A stretch of 5,295 nt of DNA from Acidobacteriaceae bacterium (GTDB lineage Bacteria; Acidobacteriota; Terriglobia; Terriglobales; Acidobacteriaceae): positions 1 through 5,295 of the forward strand of contig PLKU01000261.1 in the NCBI GenBank assembly GCA_003140705.1, given 5' to 3'. Below the pieces are notes generated by a model. That model worked only from the letters and a program-made list of their open reading frames with translations, had not been told where the DNA came from and made no database searches. Shown one piece after another: positions 1-5,295 of this stretch (positions are counted from its first letter, which is position 1; each line of letters opens with the position of its first letter). A program made the translations under genes and the position numbers.

Positions 1-1479
1 GTTACGCCACAGGGTCAAGCCGGGGGCGGCGGAGTGGGTGACGGCGATGTCCATCCAACCGTCTTTGTTGTAGTCGAGGACGGCGATGCCGACGGTGGGC
101 GGCAGTTTTGAATCCATATCTACGGGTTGCGTTGGATATTTTCCTTCGCGGGGATTCACATAGATCAGCGGAGAAGGCCCGTCACCGGAGATGGCGAGGT
201 CGACGGCGCGGTCATTGTTGAAGTCGGTAAGGATGGCTGCGGCCGTGGTTCCGCTACCACCGAATCCCGTTGGTTCAGTGAGATCGGTGAAGGTCCCGTT
301 GCCGTTGTTGCGCCAGAGAACATTGGGCGCGTCGCCGGGCTTCACGGGAGAACCGGTGAGCAACAGATCGAGATCGCCGTCATGGTCGTAGTCGACAAAG
401 GTAATGCCGGAAGGGCGGTTGTGGGCGGCGAGGCCAGACTCGGCGGTTACATCTTTGAATTTGCCGTGGCCCAGATTGCGGAAGAGCAGCACGGCGTCGT
501 CAAGGGCGACGGCAAGGTCGTTCAAGCCATCGCCGTCAAAGTCACCCACGGCACAGGCTACGGCGTGGCCTGATGCCTTGAGGCCGGCTCCTGCAGCATC
601 GAGATCATCGAATTGCCAATTCCCTTCGTTGTGCAGCACGCGAATGGCTTGAGCACCGGTCTGCATCAGAACCAGGTCCATGTGTCCATCGCCCGTAAAG
701 TCCATCATGCAGGCGCCGCCAGTTGTGGTCCATGGCTTTTCAATTCCCGCAATCGGCAGGTTGAGCGGCTGGGCCACCAGCTTCACGGGGATCATTGGCT
801 TGACGACGGGTTCCGGCAGTTGCACGGTAGTGACCAGGGAGTAGTGGCCTTGTTCGCCGTAGGACAAGCCGATGGGCGCGCCGATCTTAGTGTTCGTAAG
901 GTGCTGGAAGCGCTTGAAATGATCTTTTGCTTCCGGAGTTTTTCCGGAACGCTGGAAAGCGCGCGCCAGCGCAAACTCGGCCGAAGCGTGGTTGGGATCG
1001 ATCTGCAGTGCCTTTTCAAAACTGGCGATGGCCTTGTCGGAGTCCTTCAGATCCTGGTAACAGACGCCAACGAAGTAATAAGAGTCCGCATCGTGGGGAT
1101 CGTACTTGACTGCCTGCTGAAAGCTGTTGAGCGCTGGTTCCAATTCATTATCGGCATGCTGGGCCAAGCCGAGGTTGTACCAGGCCTGGGCATTGGAGGG
1201 GTCGAGGTCGATGGCCCGCTGCAGGGCTTTCTTGGCGTCGTCCAACTTTTGCAACGTCATCAGGGCGATGCCCTGATTGACGGCTGCCTGCGCCAGTTTC
1301 GGGTCATCCCTGAAGGCCTCAGCAAAGGCGGCCGCTGCACGATCAGTAAACTGCTGGCCCATCTGCGCGACGCCACGATTATTGAGCCGCGCCGCCTCGG
1401 CACTGGAGGGCGCCTGCGCTGCGCAGGTGGCTGCCAAGGCCGAAATCAGGGCAAGGGCCGTGGCCCCGGCGATTCTCAT
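1..1479 (-). CDS. Secreted TPR and VCBS/FG-GAP repeat protein (N-terminal part, truncated by window edge)
   Basis: Seen: an uninterrupted minus-strand frame of 493 codons that leaves the window without a stop, so the C-terminus is missing. Residues 1-23 form a signal peptide: Arg2, an Ala/Leu-rich core, and an AQA cleavage site before Pro24. Five TPR units follow at about 29-62, 63-96, 97-130, 131-164 and 165-198; units 2-4 are the best, with A-L..AI..DP-type ends. After a Pro-rich linker come five Asp-rich calcium-type motifs near 260-269 (DFTGDGHMDL), 313-322, 363-372, 419-428 and 469-478, each typical of a VCBS/FG-GAP beta-propeller blade. The fourth (DFNNDRAVDL) is degenerate. Known: TPRs bind proteins, and VCBS/FG-GAP blades build extracellular propellers. 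Such fusions, often ending in an ASPIC/UnbV domain, are common in Acidobacteria and Planctomycetes. Inferred: an exported, periplasmic or surface protein of unknown ligand. The start is ATG at 1479, because GGAAAGG lies 5 bases upstream. An in-frame ATG at 1494 would add five residues but has no ribosome binding site. The nearest upstream in-frame stop is at 1609-1611. Confidence 0.9.
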   Translation of the reverse strand, partial: MRIAGATALALISALAATCAAQAPSSAEAARLNNRGVAQMGQQFTDRAAAAFAEAFRDDPKLAQAAVNQGIALMTLQKLDDAKKALQRAIDLDPSNAQAWYNLGLAQHADNELEPALNSFQQAVKYDPHDADSYYFVGVCYQDLKDSDKAIASFEKALQIDPNHASAEFALARAFQRSGKTPEAKDHFKRFQHLTNTKIGAPIGLSYGEQGHYSLVTTVQLPEPVVKPMIPVKLVAQPLNLPIAGIEKPWTTTGGACMMDFTGDGHMDLVLMQTGAQAIRVLHNEGNWQFDDLDAAGAGLKASGHAVACAVGDFDGDGLNDLAVALDDAVLLFRNLGHGKFKDVTAESGLAAHNRPSGITFVDYDHDGDLDLLLTGSPVKPGDAPNVLWRNNGNGTFTDLTEPTGFGGSGTTAAAILTDFNNDRAVDLAISGDGPSPLIYVNPREGKYPTQPVDMDSKLPPTVGIAVLDYNKDGWMDIAVTHSAAPGLTLWRN

Positions 1480-1484
1480 CAAAA

Positions 1485-1491
1485 CCTTTCC
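1485..1491 (-). promoter_or_regulatory. Ribosome binding site deciding the TPR/VCBS start
   Basis: Read on the minus strand, GGAAAGG is followed by TTTTG and then ATG (1479-1477), a 5-base spacing. The competing in-frame ATG at 1494-1492 is preceded by an A/T-rich stretch without a purine-rich Shine-Dalgarno element. This favours the inner start and leaves a compact signal peptide with Arg at position 2. Confidence 0.55.
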
Positions 1492-1658
1492 CATCGCATT
1501 TGAAGCTTGATTTGATTGAAAAGAGGCGAAATCCAATCGAGCACCCTTCAGTGTATGCGAAGGTCCCGCGAAGGCGCATCGCCGGAAAGTGTGACAAGTG
1601 ACCAAGGACTATCCAGTCTCATGGGTGTGATTGGCTCGTTGCAGGCCGGACGAGTGAG

Positions 1659-1671
1659 GGAGAATTTCTCC
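1659..1671. repeat. 13-bp palindrome GGAGAA-t-TTCTCC
   Basis: Perfect 6-base arms around a single central T. It lies in the intergenic region between divergent genes, so it could be a dimeric repressor site, but palindromes of this length also occur by chance. No known operator consensus is assigned. Confidence 0.35.
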
Positions 1672-1717
1672 ATTTGCACATGCCGAGACAAGTACGGGAT
1701 GCAAACAAATCCGGCAC

Positions 1718-1729
1718 ATTTCGCGAAAT
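1718..1729. repeat. 12-bp perfect palindrome ATTTCGCGAAAT
   Basis: A perfectly self-complementary 12-mer with no spacer. Its position between divergent promoters suits a transcription-factor half-site dimer. The sequence alone does not identify the factor, and the call is structural only. Confidence 0.4.
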
Positions 1730-1752
1730 TCAGGGATTGGTTGTTTTGAATG

Positions 1753-1801
1753 AGTCAAAGTCAAAAATTCATGACTGAATTTACAAAAGTCATCTTGACT
1801 T
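1753..1801. promoter_or_regulatory. AGTCA/TGACT pentamer cluster with nested inverted repeats (candidate operator)
   Basis: AGTCA occurs at 1753-1757, 1759-1763 and 1788-1792. Its reverse complement TGACT occurs at 1772-1776 and 1796-1800, giving five copies in 48 bases. Two of them form the perfect inverted repeat AAGTCA-tct-TGACTT (1787-1801). A second, independent inverted repeat, AAATTCA-tgac-TGAATTT (1765-1782), is nested in the cluster. The last TGACT overlaps the -35 element of the candidate promoter at 1795. Inference: a multi-site binding region for a regulator of the downstream small-protein genes. The regulator is unknown. Confidence 0.45.
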
Positions 1802-1823
1802 GGCAAAGGAAGGGGCGCATGAT
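1795..1823 (+). promoter_or_regulatory. Candidate sigma70-like promoter for the small-protein pair
   Basis: TTGACT (1795-1800, five of six matches to the -35 consensus), a 17-base spacer, and CATGAT (1818-1823, four of six to the -10 consensus). A transcript would have a leader of roughly 125 bases before the ATG at 1957. The -35 hexamer coincides with an inverted-repeat arm of the pentamer cluster, the arrangement expected for repression. The -10 is weak and there is no experimental support. Confidence 0.35.
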
Positions 1824-1956
1824 CGTGCCAAATCGGGCCATAAACAGGGTGCGATTCAATTGAGGAATCCGCCAAACTGGATTTTTTGCGCTTCTCGCTG
1901 CTTCATCAAACCTGACTCCTAGACTGAACCCATCCCTCGTTCGAGAGCAGGTCTTC

Positions 1957-2253
1957 ATGGTGGTGAAAACACATTCCAAGGGCCGAGGTGTCACCGGGTT
2001 GCTGGTAGGGGTGGCCAATGTCCGGCGCTATTTTCCAAGGCATGTTGAGGTGATCGAGTTGCATCTCGATCATTTGCAGATTCAGTGTGGGCTGGACCCT
2101 GATTTCTGGCGGGGGCAGCCGGAGATCCACGACCCCAGGCTGTGTGCGTGGCTGGAGTCGAAGAACTTTCACAGCCAGCCGGGACGAACGCCGGTTCCCT
2201 TGGCATTGATTCCGGCAGGCAAAAACACGTTCAAGCTTCAACCCATTTCCTAA
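1957..2253 (+). CDS. Small hypothetical protein, copy 1 of a tandem paralogous pair (98 aa)
   Basis: I do not recognise the family. Seen: a compact soluble protein with no signal peptide, no TM helix and a slightly basic composition. Stretches shared with copy 2 are GVTGL (11-15), NVRRYFPR (21-28), LDHLQI (37-42), PDFW (48-51), PEIHDPRLC (55-63), PVPLA (79-83), IPAG (85-88) and FKLQ (92-95). Cys44 and Cys63 are shared. Alternating hydrophobic residues around 30-45 suggest beta strands. Coding status is well supported because copy 2 aligns without gaps at 68 of 98 residues, with many differences at synonymous third positions. The start at ATG 1957 is supported by the Met-Val-Val-Lys start shared with copy 2, and by GAGCAGG five bases upstream. 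An antisense frame of 120 codons also covers this gene and is judged a shadow. The function is unknown; a small DNA-, RNA- or protein-binding role is possible but not shown. Confidence 0.8.
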   Translation: MVVKTHSKGRGVTGLLVGVANVRRYFPRHVEVIELHLDHLQIQCGLDPDFWRGQPEIHDPRLCAWLESKNFHSQPGRTPVPLALIPAGKNTFKLQPIS

Positions 2254-2330
2254 GTCAACTTCAGCCAACCTTCAAGCCCTGACCTGCGTCCGACCCTTGC
2301 AGCCAGATACCTATCTTCGGGGAGCCAATT

Positions 2331-2357
2331 TCAAAATCAAATAATGTGCAATTTTGA
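2331..2357. repeat. AT-rich inverted repeat TCAAAAT ... ATTTTGA upstream of copy 2
   Basis: Seven-base perfect arms (2331-2337 and 2351-2357) flank a 13-base AT-rich spacer that contains AATAAT (2340-2345), a -10-like hexamer. No matching -35 stands at the right distance. It may be an operator around a weak promoter for copy 2, but AT-rich repeats of this size arise easily by chance. Confidence 0.3.
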
Positions 2358-2488
2358 TCAGACGAATTCCTGACACAGTGGTAGGATAAAATGGCACAGC
2401 TGTTCCATGCGAGAAGCCCGATCCGAAGGCCAAGTGGCGGCCTTTAACGATGAGGCAGCACCAAACACTCCTTGAAAGTCCCCAAAAC

Positions 2489-2507
2489 GGGAGCGCGATG
2501 CGCTCTC
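2489..2507. repeat. Short GC hairpin, no T-run
   Basis: GAGCGC and GCGCTC form a perfect 6-bp stem around a GAT loop (2491-2505), extendable to 8 bp with one G-U pair. It is not followed by a T-run, so it is not a standard intrinsic terminator. It sits 128 bases before the copy-2 start. Confidence 0.35.
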
Positions 2508-2634
2508 AAGACTGATCAGCCAGGCCGGTGAGTTCTGGGATGGGTATCCTCTGGAGGAGCCCATTCACCAACTCCATCTCCTTTTAACCTGGTCCGCAAG
2601 ACTGACCTCAACTCAGTTTGAAGGGCAGGTTCCT

Positions 2635-2988
2635 ATGGTCGTGAAGACTCATTTTAAAGGCCACGGTGTGACGGGACTGCACGTGGGAACTTCGAACGTG
2701 CGGCGCTATTTTCCACGGAACATTTCATTCATCGATTTGCAGTTGGATCATTTGCAGATTCGGTGCGAGCTTGGACCTGATTTCTGGAAGGGCGAGCCAG
2801 AGATCCACGATCCGCGTCTGTGCTCCTGGCTGGAGTTAAAGAACCTGCACGGCCAGCTGAACCGGGTGCCGGTCCCGCTGGCGATGATTCCGGCTGGGGA
2901 CCACTGCTTCAAGCTGCAACGCGTGCCAGTGGAATACGTGCCGCTTGCCCAACCTAGACCGAGCCCCGAAGCCAGACCAGCAGCCTGA
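2635..2988 (+). CDS. Small hypothetical protein, copy 2 of a tandem paralogous pair (117 aa)
   Basis: This is a paralogue of the gene at 1957, and the family is not recognised. Residues 1-98 align with copy 1 without gaps at 69% identity and keep all the shared blocks ([39 protein letters not shown]) and Cys44/Cys63. Unlike copy 1, it has a 19-residue tail rich in Pro, Arg and Ala (99-117) that looks disordered, and an extra Cys91. There is no signal peptide or TM segment. AGGGCAGG (2622-2629) ends five bases before ATG 2635, a good ribosome binding site that agrees with the position in copy 1. The frame stays open upstream to a TGA at 2473-2475 without a usable start codon. The gene ends 94 bases before dapD on the same strand. 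No terminator is visible, so readthrough into dapD is possible. Function unknown. Confidence 0.82.
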   Translation: MVVKTHFKGHGVTGLHVGTSNVRRYFPRNISFIDLQLDHLQIRCELGPDFWKGEPEIHDPRLCSWLELKNLHGQLNRVPVPLAMIPAGDHCFKLQRVPVEYVPLAQPRPSPEARPAA

Positions 2989-3082
2989 AAGGGGCTGGAA
3001 GGCGATTCGGTCGGGGGATCCTTGATAGATGGAGTGTGCTCGCTGTTCGCCGCTCGTTCATTGTTGATAGACTCTCAATGCA

Positions 3083-3931
3083 ATGACCCACAGCGAACTG
3101 CAGATTGAAATTGAACGCCATTTTTCCGCGGGACCGGCGGCCGTCGGCGACCCGTCAGCCATGACAGCTTTCCTTGCACTGCGCACCGACCTTGAGAGTG
3201 GGGCGCTCCGCGCGGCCTCGCCCGATTCCACATCGGCAACCGGCTGGCGCGTGAATGCCTGGGTGAAACAGGGCATACTGCTTGGATTTCGACTCGGTGT
3301 GCTGGAAGGTATGCCGGGCGAGGGTCTGTCATTTGTGGATAAGGACACCTACCCGGTAAGGCGGTTTAGCGCGGGGGACGGTATCCGCATTGTTCCCGGC
3401 GGCTCTTCGGTACGCGCAGGAGCCTACGTGGCGCGCGGGGTGGTGTGCATGCCGCCCATGTACATCAATGCTGGCGCCTATGTGGACGAAGGCACGATGG
3501 TGGATTCGCACGCGCTGGTGGGCTCGTGCGCACAGGTTGGCAAGCGGGTTCACGTGAGCGCCGCGGCGCAAATTGGCGGCGTGCTGGAACCGGTGAATGC
3601 GAGCCCGGTGATTATTGAGGACGACGTGCTGGTGGGGGGGAACTGCGGGATCTACGAGGGCACGATTGTCCGCAAGGGAGCGGTGCTGGCTTCCGGGACG
3701 ATCCTGACGCGGGGGACACCAGTATTCGACCTGGTGAACGGAGCGATTTTGCGAGCCACTACCGACATGCCCCTCATCATTCCCCAGGACGCCGTCGTGG
3801 TTCCCGGCTCACGCGCCGTCAGCAAAGGCAAAGGCCAGGAATGGGGCCTTTCGCTCTACGCGCCTGTGATCGTGAAGTATCGCGACGACAAAACAACTCT
3901 GTCCACAACCCTCGAAGACTTGCTACGCTAG
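3083..3931 (+). CDS. dapD: 2,3,4,5-tetrahydropyridine-2,6-dicarboxylate N-succinyltransferase
   Basis: Transfers succinyl from succinyl-CoA to tetrahydrodipicolinate, the committed step of the succinylase branch to meso-diaminopimelate and lysine, in the cytoplasm. At 282 residues it is close to the roughly 274 of E. coli DapD. Seen: a helical N-terminal part with [17 protein letters not shown] (54-70); then a left-handed beta-helix of hexapeptide repeats from about 101 to 215, with the family signature [12 protein letters not shown] (131-142), [14 protein letters not shown] and IGGVLEP (164-170), and [11 protein letters not shown] (177-187); and a C-terminal segment with [10 protein letters not shown] (257-266). 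From memory of the family, Asp141 and Glu192 (in YEGTIV) correspond to the catalytic Asp141/Glu189 pair. ATG 3083 is chosen because an in-frame stop lies at 3068-3070 and the next Met (residue 27) would cut the N-terminal domain. There is no clear Shine-Dalgarno element. A two-codon ORF (ATG CAA TGA, 3078-3086) overlaps the start. Trimeric in known homologues. Followed after 5 bases by a phosphatase gene. Confidence 0.97.
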   Translation: MTHSELQIEIERHFSAGPAAVGDPSAMTAFLALRTDLESGALRAASPDSTSATGWRVNAWVKQGILLGFRLGVLEGMPGEGLSFVDKDTYPVRRFSAGDGIRIVPGGSSVRAGAYVARGVVCMPPMYINAGAYVDEGTMVDSHALVGSCAQVGKRVHVSAAAQIGGVLEPVNASPVIIEDDVLVGGNCGIYEGTIVRKGAVLASGTILTRGTPVFDLVNGAILRATTDMPLIIPQDAVVVPGSRAVSKGKGQEWGLSLYAPVIVKYRDDKTTLSTTLEDLLR

Positions 3932-3936
3932 CGGGA

Positions 3937-5295
3937 ATGACCGGAAACCCATGGATGGCGAGATTTGCGACGGCAGTGCTGCTGGCCGCTGCAATTTTGG
4001 TGTCCGCAGCTGGCTCGGCCGCCCGCGCGCAAGAGGCGGGCACGCTGCGTATCCCCGAAGGCGGATGGAAATACCACACCGGCGACGACCCACGTTGCGG
4101 TGCACTGAATGATGCTGGATGTACGTGGCAATCAATTCCCAACGGCACATTTTTCGGTAACAACTACTCCTGGAAACGTGCCGAGGTGACTCTCCCTGAA
4201 GATCTGAGAAAAGCACCGCAGCAAGGGCTCGTCACTGGGGACCCGTACCTGGTGTTCGAGGTCTACGCCAATGGGCAGCTGATTGGCGGAAACAGCACGC
4301 TCAGCTTTTTTCATGCAGATTCGAACACGCAGAGGATTCTTACGCTTCCCAACCTGGCGGGGCCCGACGGGCGGCTAATCCTGGCCATTAGGGCGTTTCC
4401 CCAGTGGAAACCGCGGATCTTCAGTTTGCCACTTGCTTACGTGCTGGCGACTCCGGATCGAACCCAGACGATCACAGACGCAGAGACGTTCCGCTATCTG
4501 CAGCTGAATGCCACCCACTATTTTTGCTTTGCGGCTGCGGGTTTTGCCGGATTTGTGTTTTTGCTTCTCTACTCAGTAAACCAGCGCCTATGGGAGAATC
4601 TCTGGCTGGGCGCGAGCTTGTTTTCGGTGGCCGCGTTGCGGGTGGCGTGGGTAGCGCCCTTCGCGGGCATTTGGAGGCCTCTCTGGTTGGAGATGGTGAT
4701 TTATCTGGCAGGCAACTGCCTGATGGCCTGGATCCTGATTGAATTTGTCTTCAGCTTTCTCGAGCGGCCAGTTCCAAAGATCCTTCGATTGGTTGCAATC
4801 CTGGGGATGTTCGACGCCTACTATGCCACAGGGCTGCCCTGGCCATCGCTGCTGCAGTGGTTGGCCGTGCATTGCACCCCGACCGCAATTCTTATAGCCA
4901 CGCTGACTCAACTGCTGATGCTGCCTGTGTGCTTTCGCAGCAAGCTGCCGGAGATGCGATGGATTGGGGCCTCGGTCCTGTTTATCACCGTGGAGAATTC
5001 CGCGCGAATGGCCGGGCAGTTGGGCATTCCCACCCCTAAGCAGGATGTGATGTGGCACGGCTATGACATTGATATTCGCGCCATTTCTTATCTGCTGTTT
5101 GCCATTGCGATGCTGATCGCGATGACATTCAGGCTGCGGCGGATTCAGAGCCGCAATCGCGAGATCGAACGGGAGATGGCCGCGGCACGGAGCGTGCAGC
5201 AGATTCTAATTCCCGACGAGCTTCCTTCGATCCCGGGCATGACAATCGAGAGCGCGTACCTGCCGGCGCACGAGGTGGGCGGCGACTTCTTCCAG
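3937..5295 (+). CDS. Seven-TM receptor-like PP2C/SpoIIE (RsbU-type) serine phosphatase (N-terminal part, truncated)
   Basis: Seen: 453 in-frame codons to the right edge with no stop. Residues 1-32 are a signal peptide (Arg9, hydrophobic core 11-24, ARA cleavage site). Residues about 35-170 are a periplasmic domain. Its FEVYANGQLIGG segment (107-118) and ILAIRAF resemble the jelly-roll/sugar-binding type domain of 7TMR-DISM receptors. About seven hydrophobic segments follow near 194-214, 221-243, 250-274, 281-298, 308-332, 341-355 and 382-400. After a charged linker (401-416), ARSVQQILIP (417-426), LPSIPGM (429-435) and AHEVGGDFF (444-452) form the classic start of an RsbU/SpoIIE PP2C domain, in which the GGD Asp is a metal ligand. 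Known: such phosphatases dephosphorylate anti-sigma-factor antagonists (STAS proteins) in partner-switching. Inferred: an envelope-sensing phosphatase. ATG 3937 lies 5 bases after the dapD stop and implies co-transcription. ATG 3955 (Met7) is an alternative start that keeps the signal peptide. Confidence 0.9.
   Translation, partial: MTGNPWMARFATAVLLAAAILVSAAGSAARAQEAGTLRIPEGGWKYHTGDDPRCGALNDAGCTWQSIPNGTFFGNNYSWKRAEVTLPEDLRKAPQQGLVTGDPYLVFEVYANGQLIGGNSTLSFFHADSNTQRILTLPNLAGPDGRLILAIRAFPQWKPRIFSLPLAYVLATPDRTQTITDAETFRYLQLNATHYFCFAAAGFAGFVFLLLYSVNQRLWENLWLGASLFSVAALRVAWVAPFAGIWRPLWLEMVIYLAGNCLMAWILIEFVFSFLERPVPKILRLVAILGMFDAYYATGLPWPSLLQWLAVHCTPTAILIATLTQLLMLPVCFRSKLPEMRWIGASVLFITVENSARMAGQLGIPTPKQDVMWHGYDIDIRAISYLLFAIAMLIAMTFRLRRIQSRNREIEREMAAARSVQQILIPDELPSIPGMTIESAYLPAHEVGGDFFQ

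Larger units (their letters stand above)
1480..1956. other. Divergent intergenic control region (no supported gene)
   Basis: These 477 bases separate the minus-strand TPR/VCBS gene from the plus-strand small-protein pair. Base composition is lower in GC than the flanking genes, especially from 1740 to 1900. Open frames here are short, lack recognisable domains and have no convincing ribosome binding site, so I call no gene. The region holds two short palindromes, a pentamer cluster and one candidate promoter, listed separately. I found no convincing minus-strand -10/-35 pair for the TPR/VCBS gene. I saw no GC-rich hairpin followed by a T-run. Confidence 0.7.
2254..2634. other. 381-base spacer between the tandem paralogues
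   Basis: No gene is supported here. After copy 1 there is no GC-rich hairpin with a T-run, so no intrinsic terminator is called. The left part contains an AT-rich patch (about 2326-2360) with an inverted repeat, and the right part contains a short GC hairpin. In the reading frame of copy 2, an ATG at 2407 opens 22 codons to a TGA at 2473-2475. The frame then stays open for 53 codons straight into the ATG at 2635, but has no ATG, GTG or TTG in that stretch. This could be an eroded 5' part of the gene, or chance. Confidence 0.6.
1921..2928 (+). repeat. Diverged tandem gene duplication (units 1921-2250 and 2599-2928)
   Basis: The two small genes and their immediate leaders are repeats of each other. 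The protein parts match at 68 of 98 residues without gaps. The 36 bases before each ATG match at 22 positions, including AGACTGA at the left end and GCAGGT near the ribosome binding site. I see no clear similarity further upstream or beyond codon 98. The third-position divergence points to an old duplication held by selection rather than a recent copy. Confidence 0.85.

Noticed and set aside
127..573. Plus-strand open frame of 148 codons
   Set aside because: Complementary shadow of the VCBS repeats. Its regular Gly/Val-rich pattern is simply the reverse of the repeated Asp-rich motifs.
1405..1479. Lipoprotein signal for the TPR/VCBS protein (Cys19)
   Set aside because: The residues before Cys19 are Ala-Ala-Thr, which do not fit a lipobox. 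A signal peptidase I site (AQA) follows at residues 21-23.
613..1503. Plus-strand open frame of 296 codons
   Set aside because: It lies antisense to the TPR/VCBS gene, whose minus-strand frame shows a signal peptide, TPR and VCBS motifs. The plus-strand translation has no recognisable domain, and long antisense frames are common in GC-rich DNA.
1516..1749. Plus-strand open frame of 77 codons in the divergent intergenic region
   Set aside because: No ribosome binding site of note and no recognisable motif. It overlaps the palindromes and would end just before the promoter region, and its length is within chance expectation.
1801..1816. Possible sigma54 site (TGGCA ... GC)
   Set aside because: The distance between the GG and GC dinucleotides is off by one from the required 12-base register, and the downstream TTGC element is missing.
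1906..2268. Minus-strand open frame of 120 codons across copy 1
   Set aside because: The plus-strand protein is conserved in copy 2 with synonymous differences, while no equivalent antisense frame is maintained across copy 2.
2974..2996. Weak hairpin at the end of copy 2 (CAGCC ... GGCTG) as a terminator
   Set aside because: Only a 5-bp stem that includes the stop-codon region and has no following T-run, so it does not meet the standard for an intrinsic terminator.
4588..5058. Minus-strand open frame of 156 codons
   Set aside because: Antisense to the TM region of the phosphatase gene. Its His/Gln/Arg-rich translation is typical of the reverse complement of a hydrophobic coding sequence.

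Overview
The window looks like chromosomal DNA from a GC-rich, Gram-negative-type bacterium. An acidobacterium (Acidobacteriota, Terriglobia-like) is my best guess. The reasons are a secreted TPR plus VCBS/FG-GAP repeat protein, an RsbU-type phosphatase with a large periplasmic/membrane sensor half, and lineage-specific small proteins. No rRNA, tRNA, CRISPR array, insertion sequence or phage gene is visible, and the taxonomic call is inference only.

Layout. (1) Positions 1-1479, minus strand: the N-terminal 493 codons of a secreted protein with a signal peptide, five TPRs and at least five Asp-rich VCBS/FG-GAP repeats. It runs off the left edge. (2) Positions 1480-1956: a 477-base divergent intergenic region with two short palindromes, a dense cluster of AGTCA/TGACT pentamers with two nested inverted repeats, and a candidate sigma70-like promoter that overlaps the cluster. 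(3) Positions 1957-2253 and 2635-2988, plus strand: two tandem paralogous small proteins of 98 and 117 residues. They are 69% identical over 98 ungapped residues and belong to no family I recognise. The 381 bases between them contain only weak structures and an in-frame open stretch upstream of the second copy. (4) Positions 3083-3931, plus strand: a complete dapD (tetrahydrodipicolinate N-succinyltransferase) of the lysine/diaminopimelate pathway. (5) Positions 3937-5295, plus strand: starting 5 bases after dapD, the N-terminal 453 codons of a signal-peptide plus seven-TM receptor-like protein. It ends in the start of a PP2C/SpoIIE (RsbU-type) phosphatase domain cut by the right edge.

How they fit together. 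dapD and the phosphatase gene are almost certainly co-transcribed. The two small paralogues lie upstream on the same strand and could belong to the same transcript or have their own promoters. The TPR/VCBS gene is transcribed away from them and shares the intergenic control region. The least explained part of the window is the tandem small-protein pair with its pentamer-rich upstream region. The rest is recognisable housekeeping, signalling or envelope function.
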